Assembly: GCF_034344865.1 (NCBI RefSeq)
Contig: NZ_CP133774.1
Location: 868,001 to 932,000, forward strand
Source of the DNA: Pseudomonas sp. 10S4
Lineage (GTDB): Bacteria > Pseudomonadota > Gammaproteobacteria > Pseudomonadales > Pseudomonadaceae
DNA length: 64,000 bases
Direction of reading: 5' to 3'
In this document: positions 57,202 through 64,000 of the stretch, piece by piece
How positions within the stretch are numbered: the stretch's first letter is position 1
How the letters are laid out: every line of letters starts with the position of its first letter
Notes under the pieces: model-generated
What the model was told of the DNA's origin: nothing
The model's input: only the letters and a program-made list of their open reading frames with translations
Database searches by the model: none
Made by a program: the position numbers and the translations under genes

Positions 57202-57312
57202 AGCCTCTGGATGCGAAGCAGCTCATGCTGTTTCGCGACTCTATTTATTCCCTCGCTATATAAGGTCGCATAGCTGCGGCATACTCGGTCGCCTAACTGC
57301 CCGGATCCCGCT

Positions 57313-59031
57313 ATGCGCTCACTTGCACCCCTCGCTTTGACCCTGTTGCTCACCGCTTGCGGCGATGGCGAATCGCTGCTATCCCCTGACGCCCGACTGC
57401 CGGATGGCGGACGCTATCGCGGAGACTTGGTCAATGGGTTGCTGCAAGGCCAGGGCCGCATCGACTACCCGAACGGCAGTTGGTACGCCGGCCAGTTCGA
57501 CAAGGGCCAATGGCATGGCCAAGGCGAGTGGCACGGCAGCAACGGCGAGGTGTATCGCGGGCAGTTCCAGCAAGGGCTCTTCGACGGCCAGGGCACGCTG
57601 ACCACCAATGGCAGCAGCTACAGCGGCGGCTTCAAACTCGGCCGGCGCGACGGCGAAGGCACCCTCAAAGAAAACGGCATGACTTACCGCGGTGAGTTCA
57701 AGGCCGATCAGTATTCAGGGCTCGGCCGTCTCGAACTCGAGGACGGCAGCTCGTATCAAGGCCAGTTCGCCCATGGCAAGCCCAACGGCGAAGGCCAGCG
57801 TGGAGATGCCAGCGGCAATCAGTTCAGCGGGCATTTTGTCGACGGCCAGCTGGAAGGCAACGGCACCTTCAACAGCGCCGACGGTGATATCTACGTCGGT
57901 GCCTTCAAAGACAACCAGCTCAACGGTAAGGGGCGCTACGAGAACGCCGATGGCGATGTCTGGATCGGTCAGTTCAAGGAAGGCGTGCTCAACGGCAAAG
58001 GCGAGCTGATCGGCACCGACGGCAGCCATTACATCGGCCAGTTCAGCGATTGGCGCTTCACCGGCCCGGGCCGCTTGAACCTGGCCGACGGCAGTTTCTA
58101 CGTCGGTGGATTCGACGCTGACAGCTATCAAGGTCGCGGCACCCTGGTGCTGACCGACGGTACCGTCATCAGCGGCACCTGGATCAACGGCCAACGCGTC
58201 CGTGACGCCGACGGCAAGTTGTTGCCCGACACCCTTGAGCTCGGCTTGCTGGCCCAGGGCCGCTTGCTCGACGAAGCGCTGGCCAACGTGCCCGCCTCGA
58301 CCCCGGCGGTTGAGCTGTACAGCCTGACGCTCGGCGGCGACGGCAAGCAGAGCGTATTCCTGCGCGAATCCGACTACGTCGCCAACATGCTCGCCAGCCG
58401 CTTCGGCGCCTACGGCCAGATCCGCCTGGTCAATCATCGCGATCACCTCACCGACCGGCCGATGGCCACCCGGGAAAACCTGCGCCGCGCTGCCCTGACC
58501 CTGGCCGAACGCAGTGGCCCGGAAGACCTGATATTCATCTACCTGACCAGCCACGGCACCAGCGAACACGAACTGGTACTCGACCAGCCACGAATGGAGC
58601 TGGCCGACCTGCCGGCCGACGAACTGGCTGCGGTCCTCGCGCCCCTGAAGAATCGCGACAAGATCATCGTGATTTCATCCTGCTATTCCGGCGGCTTCAT
58701 TCCGGCGTTGAAAGACGAACGAACCCTGATCATGACGGCCTCGCGGGCTGACCGGGTGTCCTTCGGTTGCTCGGAAGAAGCCAACTTCACCTACTTCGGC
58801 GACGCGCTGTTCGCTCAGGCGCTGAACCAGACCGACGACCTGGAGCAAGCCTTCAAACTGGCCAAGGCCACCGTTGCCGAGCGCGAGCTGGCGGACAATT
58901 TCGAAGCCTCTGAACCGCAGATCTGGGCGCCGAAAACCGTGCTCGCACACTGGCAATTGCTGCGCAAACAACAAGCGCGAAAAGCATTACAAAGTGCTGC
59001 TATCAGCAGCAAGGACGCCAAGAGCAACTAA
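57313..59031 (+). CDS. MORN-repeat lipoprotein with C13 (legumain/caspase-like) peptidase domain
   Basis: A 572-residue protein. The lipoprotein signal MRSLAPLALTLLLTAC is followed by 11-12 MORN repeats of about 23 residues (about 34-300; e.g. YRGQFQQGLFDGQGTLTTNG, YVGAFKDNQLNGKGRYENAD). A peptidase_C13 domain (about 320-545) has the catalytic His in IYLTSHGTSEHE (His414) and Cys in ISSCYSGGFIPAL (Cys457); both dyad residues are intact. The C-terminus is basic. MORN repeats bind lipids or act as spacers. Outer-membrane tethering and peptidase activity are inferred; no substrate is known. Monocistronic or linked with the oxidoreductase 27 bases downstream. Confidence 0.9.
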   Translation: MRSLAPLALTLLLTACGDGESLLSPDARLPDGGRYRGDLVNGLLQGQGRIDYPNGSWYAGQFDKGQWHGQGEWHGSNGEVYRGQFQQGLFDGQGTLTTNGSSYSGGFKLGRRDGEGTLKENGMTYRGEFKADQYSGLGRLELEDGSSYQGQFAHGKPNGEGQRGDASGNQFSGHFVDGQLEGNGTFNSADGDIYVGAFKDNQLNGKGRYENADGDVWIGQFKEGVLNGKGELIGTDGSHYIGQFSDWRFTGPGRLNLADGSFYVGGFDADSYQGRGTLVLTDGTVISGTWINGQRVRDADGKLLPDTLELGLLAQGRLLDEALANVPASTPAVELYSLTLGGDGKQSVFLRESDYVANMLASRFGAYGQIRLVNHRDHLTDRPMATRENLRRAALTLAERSGPEDLIFIYLTSHGTSEHELVLDQPRMELADLPADELAAVLAPLKNRDKIIVISSCYSGGFIPALKDERTLIMTASRADRVSFGCSEEANFTYFGDALFAQALNQTDDLEQAFKLAKATVAERELADNFEASEPQIWAPKTVLAHWQLLRKQQARKALQSAAISSKDAKSN

Positions 59032-59058
59032 GCTGAATAGTATCAAGGGGGAAACACT

Positions 59059-59700
59059 ATGTACTTGACGCCTCAGCATGTCTTGCTTGCCGGAGCTACT
59101 GGCCTAACCGGCGAACGTTTGCTCGATCGCCTGCTCAATGAGCCAACGATTACGCGGGTCCTGGCACCGTCACGCCGGCCACTGGCCGAGCACCCTCACC
59201 TGGAAAACCCGGTCGGCGACCCGGCGGTGTTTCTGCCGCAACTGAACGGTCGCGTCGACATCGCCTACTGCTGCCTCGGCACCACAATCAAACAGGCCGG
59301 CACCGAGCAGGCGTTTCGCGCGGTGGACCTGGACATGGTGGTGGCGTTCGCCAAGCGCGCACGGGAAATGGGCGCCCGACACCTGATCGTGATCAGCGCC
59401 TTGGGTGCTGATCCAAAATCCTCGGTTTTCTACAATCGGGTCAAAGGCGAAATGGAACAAGCCTTGCGCGCGCAAGACTGGCCGCAGTTGACCATTTGCC
59501 GCCCTTCCCTACTGCTGGGTGAGCGCCTCGAACCGCGGCTGGCCGAGCAATTCGCCGGGCCGTTGTCGCGATTGATTCCCGGCAAATACCGCGGCATCGA
59601 AGCCTGCCAACTGGCCCGCGCCATGTGGCGACTGGCGCTGGAAGAGCAGGATGGCGTGCGGGTGGTTGAGTCGGATGAGCTGCGTAAATTAGGTAAATAA
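59059..59700 (+). CDS. NAD(P)-binding oxidoreductase, atypical SDR (HTATIP2-like)
   Basis: A 213-residue Rossmann-fold protein starting [20 protein letters not shown], with the dinucleotide motif GATGLTG. The NAD(P)H-binding (NmrA/epimerase-like) family segments are [36 protein letters not shown] (active-site Ser/Tyr region [10 protein letters not shown]) and [11 protein letters not shown]. Substrate unknown. It follows the MORN-C13 gene by 27 bases, so the two may be co-transcribed. Confidence 0.85.
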   Translation: MYLTPQHVLLAGATGLTGERLLDRLLNEPTITRVLAPSRRPLAEHPHLENPVGDPAVFLPQLNGRVDIAYCCLGTTIKQAGTEQAFRAVDLDMVVAFAKRAREMGARHLIVISALGADPKSSVFYNRVKGEMEQALRAQDWPQLTICRPSLLLGERLEPRLAEQFAGPLSRLIPGKYRGIEACQLARAMWRLALEEQDGVRVVESDELRKLGK

Positions 59701-59783
59701 GATCAAAAGATCGCAGCCTTCGGCAGCTCCTACAGGGTGAACACATATCCCATGTAGGAGCTGTCGAAGGCTGCGATCTTTTG
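59701..59783. repeat. REPIN, class GTAGGAGCTGCCGAAGGCTGCGATC (copy B of a near-identical pair)
   Basis: It starts at the base after the oxidoreductase stop codon. Arms and loop match the copy at 54782-54868 in the same orientation apart from about three changes. Confidence 0.92.
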
Positions 59784-59792
59784 CTTTGGCTT

Positions 59793-60078
59793 TTACAACC
59801 CGCCCGTCGCCTGGAACCCAACCCCAATCACCGTCAACACCGACAACCGGCAACAGCAAGGTGTCGAGCAACGCGCTGGCCGGCAGGTCGACATTGGGAT
59901 AACTCGGGGCTTCGGCACCGAAACGATCCTTGGCGCAACAACCGCCGTTCATCGCATACAAATCCAGCCGCGTCCCCGAATACACCACCGGCGCACCCGG
60001 CTGCGCGGCATTCAGGGTACGAGCGGTGGCGCAACCGGTCAGTTGCAACGCCAGCAACACCATCAGCAGCTTATTCAT
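59793..60078 (-). CDS. YceK/YidQ-like lipoprotein, frameshifted in this sequence
   Basis: Signal peptide [13 protein letters not shown] with lipobox LTGC, then conserved YSGTRLDLYAMNGGCC and PASALLDTLLLP. As written the frame runs on into the REPIN, which is not plausible. Dropping one base at 59847-59848 gives LLLPLSVLTVIGVGF and a stop at 59793, for a 94-residue protein. The ATG lies inside the last codons of ubiX (8-base overlap), so the two are coupled. Function unknown. Confidence 0.75.
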
Positions 60079-60702
60079 CGCTGCTCAAATGATGCTCGCC
60101 CCAACGCGGCAGCATGTCCTGAGGAATGTTCAACAGATTGAGAATCCGCGCGCGACGAAGTCGATCAGGTCGTCGATGGTCTGTGGCTGATGATAGAAAC
60201 CCGGCGACGCCGGCATAATCGTCACGCCCATGTTCGACAACTTGAGCATGTGCTCCAGATGAATGCTCGAGTACGGCGCCTCACGCGGTACCAAAATCAA
60301 TTGGCGGCGCTCCTTCAAGGTCACGTCGGCGGCCCGCTCGATCAGGTTGTTGCAGGCACCGGTCGCGATAGCCGACAAAGTCCCCGTCGAGCACGGCACC
60401 ACCACCATCGCCGCTGGCGCACCGGAGCCCGAGGCCACCGGCGACATCCAGTCTTCCTTGCCGTACACCTTGATTTGCCCGGCGGCAGCCCCGGTGTACT
60501 CGGTGAGGAAGGCCTGCATGGTCTGCGGCTTGGGCGGCAGCGTCACGTCAGTCTCGGTGGCCATCACCAGTTGCGCAGCCTTGGAGATCAGAAAGTGCAC
60601 CTCCCGGTCCTCGCGCACCAGGCAATCAAGCAGGCGCAAGCCGTACTGGGCGCCGGAAGCACCGGTCATCGCCAGCGTAATGCGCTCCGGGCCGTTGTTC
60701 AT
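60071..60702 (-). CDS. ubiX: Flavin prenyltransferase UbiX, frameshifted in this sequence
   Basis: It makes the prenylated-FMN cofactor used by the UbiD decarboxylase in ubiquinone synthesis. It starts [20 protein letters not shown]; other motifs are [37 protein letters not shown] and [11 protein letters not shown]. The frame breaks at 60146-60156: one base is missing after DDLIDF, and with it the C-terminus reads [20 protein letters not shown] and stops at 60071. The restored length is 210 residues, normal. The ATG overlaps the mpl stop (ATGA). Confidence 0.92.
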
Positions 60703-62048
60703 TGCAGCGCCTCGGCGAGTTTGCCATGCAGGCCGCCGAAGCCGCCGTTGCTCATGATCACCACGTGGGTGCCGGGCTGGGCCTGGCTTTTCACACGTTC
60801 GATGATGCCTTCGAGTGAGTCGCTGACAATCGATGGCACGGTGCACAGTGCCGCCGTCCCCGCCAGGTCCCAACCGAGGTTCGCCGGTGCGTACCAGATC
60901 ACCTGATCGGCATCGACCACGCTTTCCGGCAAACCGTCACGGTGCGCGCCGAGCTTCATGGAGTTGGAGCGCGGCTCGATGATCGCGATCAACGGCGCAT
61001 CGCCAATGTGTTTGCGCAGACCATCGAGCGTGGTGGCAATGGCAGTCGGGTGGTGCGCGAAGTCATCGTAAATGGTGATACCACGGACTTCCGCGACTTT
61101 CTCCATCCGGCGCTTCACGCTTTTGAACGCACTCAGCGCCGCAATGCCCATGGACGGCACCACGCCGACATGGCGGGCCGCCGCCAAGGTCGCCAAGGCG
61201 TTGGCGACGTTGTGCTGGCCGGTCATGTCCCACTCGACCACGCCTTGGGCGACGCCTTCGAACATCACTTCAAACTTGGAACCGTCTTCGCTCAGCAGTT
61301 TGACCTGCCACTGACCGCCGGCACCGGTGGTTTGCACCGGGGTCCAGCAGCCCATTTCGATCACGCGCTTCAGCGCCGGCTCGGTGGTCGGATGGATCAC
61401 CAGGCCTTCGCTCGGGATGGTCCGCACCAAATGGTGGAACTGCCGCTCGATGGCTGGCAGATCGGGGAAGATGTCCGCGTGATCGAACTCAAGATTGTTC
61501 AGGATCGCCGTGCGTGGGCGGTAGTGAACGAACTTGGAGCGCTTATCGAAGAACGCGCTGTCGTATTCGTCGGCTTCGATCACAAAGAACGGTGTACCAC
61601 CCAAACGAGCGGACACCGAGAAATTCTGCGGCACGCCCCCGATCAGGAAACCCGGGCTCATGCCCGCGTGCTCCAGTACCCAGGCAAGCATGCTGCTGGT
61701 GGTGGTCTTGCCGTGAGTGCCGGCAACGGCCAGCACCCAGCGACCTTGCAGCACGTGATCCGCCAGCCATTGCGGGCCGGAAACGTAGGGCAGGCCTTTG
61801 TTCAGTACGTACTCGACGGCCGGGTTGCCACGAGACATGGCGTTGCCAATCACCACCAGATCCGGTGCCGGATCGAGTTGGGCGGGATCGTAGCCTTGGG
61901 TCAACTGAATGCCCTGAGCCTCAAGCTGAGTACTCATCGGCGGATAGACGTTGGCATCGGAGCCGGTCACGTGATGGCCCAGCTCTTTGGCCAGAACCGC
62001 CATCGAACCCATGAAAGTGCCGCAGATACCCAGAATATGAATGTGCAT
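60699..62048 (-). CDS. mpl: UDP-N-acetylmuramate:tripeptide ligase Mpl (murein recycling)
   Basis: A 449-residue Mur ligase starting [20 protein letters not shown]. It joins recovered L-Ala-gamma-D-Glu-meso-DAP to UDP-MurNAc. ATP loop [52 protein letters not shown]-terminal GxxGTxMG variant as in Mpl and not MurC. It is followed with overlap by ubiX. LdcA at 39.8 kb acts in the same recycling pathway. Confidence 0.95.
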   Translation of the reverse strand: MHIHILGICGTFMGSMAVLAKELGHHVTGSDANVYPPMSTQLEAQGIQLTQGYDPAQLDPAPDLVVIGNAMSRGNPAVEYVLNKGLPYVSGPQWLADHVLQGRWVLAVAGTHGKTTTSSMLAWVLEHAGMSPGFLIGGVPQNFSVSARLGGTPFFVIEADEYDSAFFDKRSKFVHYRPRTAILNNLEFDHADIFPDLPAIERQFHHLVRTIPSEGLVIHPTTEPALKRVIEMGCWTPVQTTGAGGQWQVKLLSEDGSKFEVMFEGVAQGVVEWDMTGQHNVANALATLAAARHVGVVPSMGIAALSAFKSVKRRMEKVAEVRGITIYDDFAHHPTAIATTLDGLRKHIGDAPLIAIIEPRSNSMKLGAHRDGLPESVVDADQVIWYAPANLGWDLAGTAALCTVPSIVSDSLEGIIERVKSQAQPGTHVVIMSNGGFGGLHGKLAEALQ

Positions 62049-62129
62049 AGTCGACCTCGTAAAACATGGCCGCAGGTTAGCGTAGGGTAGGAAAAATCGC
62101 ACTCTTTAGCTGAGACCGGTATGCACTTC

Positions 62130-62261
62130 TGTGGCGAGGGAGCTTGCTCCCGCTCGGCTGCGCAGCAGTCGTAAACCTGAGTTCGCGATGTGTCTGATAC
62201 ACCGCAGTTGCAGGTTTTGGGGCCGCTGCGCAGCCCAGCGGGAGCAAGCTCCCTCGCCACA
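62130..62261. repeat. REPIN, class TGTGGCGAGGGAGCTTGCTCCCG
   Basis: TGTGGCGAGGGAGCTTGCTC faces GAGCAAGCTCCCTCGCCACA about 90 bases apart, with internal CGGCTGCGCAGC/GCTGCGCAGCC pairing. It lies upstream of mpl and 7 bases after the stop of the sigma-54 activator gene. Confidence 0.92.
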
Positions 62262-62268
62262 AAAGCCT

Positions 62269-64000
62269 TTAGCGGGCTATGCCGTGCTTACGCAGTTTGC
62301 GATAAAGGGTATTGCGGCTGACACCAAGCTGTTCAGCCGTATGCGTCATATGCCAGCGCGTCTGCTCCAACGCATTGAACAACGCCAGCCGCTCGGCATC
62401 CTCCAGCGGATGCTCCGACGACTCTTCAACCACCAACGCAACCGCCGGCCGGGCCTGGCGAATCATCGCCGGCAAATCCTCCAGCCCGACTCGCCCGCCA
62501 TCACACAATGCCGCCAGCGTGCGCAGTACATTGCGCAACTGCCGCACGTTGCCTGGCCAAGCAAAAGCGAGCAAGGCCTGACGCGCCGGCTGGTCAATCA
62601 ACACGGTTTCCCCGCCAGCCTCTTCGGCCAGCAAGAAATCCAGCAACTGGGATTTATCGCTGCGCTCACGCAACGCCGGCAACGCCACTTCCAGGCTATT
62701 GAGCCGGTAGTACAAATCCTCGCGGAAGCTGCCGTCCTGCACCCGATCCAGCAAATTCCGGTGGGTAGCGCTGATAATTCTGACGTTGACCGACTCCGGT
62801 TCACCGCCAATCGGCACCACTTGGCGATCTTCCAGCACCCTTAATAGCCGGGTCTGCAAGGCCAGCGGCATGTCGCCGATTTCATCAAGGAACAACGTGC
62901 CGCCATCGGCCTGCTGCAACTTGCCGCGCATGCCTTCCTTGCGTGCACCGGTGAAGCTGCCGCCGCGATAGCCGAACAGCTCGCTTTCGATCAGGCTTTC
63001 GGGGATGGCCGCGCAGTTGAGGGCGACAAAGGATTTTTCGGCCCGCTGGCTGGCCTGGTGCACCGCTTTGGCAAAGGCTTCCTTGCCGGAACCGGTTTCG
63101 CCGTTGATCAGCAGCGGCACGTCCCGTTCGAACACCCGCAGGGCCTTGCGGAAATCTTCTTGCAACGCGGCATCGCCCAGGCAGATACCGGACAAGCGCG
63201 GACGCTCGGCAATCACCGGACGCTGTACCACCGGCACCGGAATACTGCGCGGCTGACCGCGCAACACGGCAAACAGACTGCGTCCGTCACGGGTGCGCAA
63301 CGGCCAACTGGCGCTGGCATTCACGCTCGCGCGGCCGAGCAACTCATCCAGCGAGCAATCGAAAAACGCTTCCACCGGTTTACCCAGCAATCCGCCGCGT
63401 ATGTGCCCGAGCAAGTTCAACGCACTCTGGTTGACCGCACTGATCCGCCCTTCGCCATCGAACGCCAACAGCCCTTCACTGAACAGCCCGACGGACTCAG
63501 CTTGCAAGTGAAAACGCAGCAACCATTGATTGTCGAAGTAACGCAGGAAATAACAGCTCTCGATCATCTTCGCCGAGAGATTGACCAGCGCCATGGTGTG
63601 GAACTGGCTCTGGCGCGAGACTTCATGGCGCGCGGAAGATACGTCGAGCACTGCCAGCAGTTCGCCATGCGGGTCGAACACCGGGCTTGCCGAGCAGGTC
63701 AGGCCGGTGTGGCGACCGCGGAAGTGTTCATCCTGGTGAATGGTCAGGGACTGACGCTCCACCAGGCAGGTGCCGATGCCGTTGGTGCCTTCGCAGGCTT
63801 CGCTCCAGTCGGCGCCAAGCCAGAGCCCGGCGCGCTCGAAAATCTTCCGTTCGGCGGGGGCAGTGACGCAATTGAGGATCACCCCACGGGCGTCGGTCAG
63901 CAGCACCGCGTGGCCGGCGCCCGAAAGTTGCTGATGCAGACTGGTCATTTCGTTGCCGGCAATCTGCAGCACTTGCTGCAAGCGTTCACGGCTTTCCAGC
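62269..64000 (-). CDS. Sigma-54-dependent activator, AcoR type (N-terminus outside window)
   Basis: At least 577 residues are visible and the frame is open at the window edge. The order is: N-terminal GAF-like sensor (CEGTNGIGTCLVERQ, LLAVLDVSS), PAS-like segment (LLAFDGEGRISAVNQSALNL), AAA+ domain with Walker A NGETGSGKE, a GSFTGA sigma-54 contact loop (Ser in place of the usual Ala), Walker B GGTLFLDEIGD, then a Fis-type helix-turn-helix (HTAEQLGVSRNTLYRKLRK). AcoR-type activators respond to small alcohols, ketones or aldehydes and switch on divergent catabolic operons. The target genes are probably to the right of the window. Confidence 0.92.
   Translation of the reverse strand, partial: LESRERLQQVLQIAGNEMTSLHQQLSGAGHAVLLTDARGVILNCVTAPAERKIFERAGLWLGADWSEACEGTNGIGTCLVERQSLTIHQDEHFRGRHTGLTCSASPVFDPHGELLAVLDVSSARHEVSRQSQFHTMALVNLSAKMIESCYFLRYFDNQWLLRFHLQAESVGLFSEGLLAFDGEGRISAVNQSALNLLGHIRGGLLGKPVEAFFDCSLDELLGRASVNASASWPLRTRDGRSLFAVLRGQPRSIPVPVVQRPVIAERPRLSGICLGDAALQEDFRKALRVFERDVPLLINGETGSGKEAFAKAVHQASQRAEKSFVALNCAAIPESLIESELFGYRGGSFTGARKEGMRGKLQQADGGTLFLDEIGDMPLALQTRLLRVLEDRQVVPIGGEPESVNVRIISATHRNLLDRVQDGSFREDLYYRLNSLEVALPALRERSDKSQLLDFLLAEEAGGETVLIDQPARQALLAFAWPGNVRQLRNVLRTLAALCDGGRVGLEDLPAMIRQARPAVALVVEESSEHPLEDAERLALFNALEQTRWHMTHTAEQLGVSRNTLYRKLRKHGIAR

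Overview
The window is about 60% GC and reads as chromosomal core DNA from a Pseudomonas of the fluorescens type. The evidence is the gene order (proA-nadD-rsfS-rlmH-mrdA-rodA-mltB-rlpA-dacA-ybeD-lipB-lipA; miaB-phoH-ybeY-corC-lnt; leuS-lptE-holA; thiD-thiE-hemL; mpl-ubiX), the protein sequences, and many REP/REPIN palindromes of the kind common in that group. I saw no rRNA, tRNA, CRISPR, prophage or complete insertion sequence.

Layout. 1-8.9 kb: a YciC-like membrane protein (cut by the left edge), a membrane-anchored EEP hydrolase, and a possible catabolic locus in which a TauABC-type importer, a class III aminotransferase and an aldehyde dehydrogenase are divergent from a LysR regulator. 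9-14.3 kb: helicase HrpB with a MITE-like 257-bp element against its start, a small lipoprotein, a CDF metal exporter and a Q/N/P/H-rich exported protein. 14.4-22 kb: an Lrp regulator next to an orphan minus-strand terminator, DUF2788, RluE, AMP nucleosidase, an AidB-like acyl-CoA dehydrogenase and a 7TMR-DISM hybrid kinase. 22.4-32 kb: thiamine and haem genes, a Sel1 protein, DUF1820, then miaB-phoH-ybeY-corC-lnt. 32-40.8 kb: YdcF, an unknown small protein, leuS-lptE-holA, arfA with an internal hairpin, a lytic transglycosylase and LD-carboxypeptidase. 41-52.4 kb: a long minus-strand run for lipoate synthesis, cell-wall elongation, ribosome maturation, NAD and proline. 52.6-64 kb: 3-methyladenine glycosylase, a DedA-PAP2 fusion, a LON-domain protein, LrgAB, a MaoC hydratase, a MORN-repeat/C13-peptidase lipoprotein, an NAD(P)-binding oxidoreductase, a YceK-like lipoprotein, UbiX, Mpl and a sigma-54 activator cut by the right edge.

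Themes. Envelope building and recycling dominate: PBP2/RodA, DacA, RlpA, two lytic transglycosylases, LdcA, Mpl, Lnt, LptE and the DedA-PAP2 protein. Translation and RNA modification come next: MiaB, YbeY, LeuS, RlmH, RsfS, RluE, ArfA.

Main caution: nine genes between 25.6 and 60.2 kb, including the essential leuS, are each broken by one inserted or deleted base, and each regains a normal family length when it is corrected. This looks like residual sequence error more than gene decay. I give the restored extents.

The least explained items are the 257-bp inverted-repeat element, the orphan terminator at 14.4 kb, the MORN-C13 lipoprotein and the DedA-PAP2 fusion.
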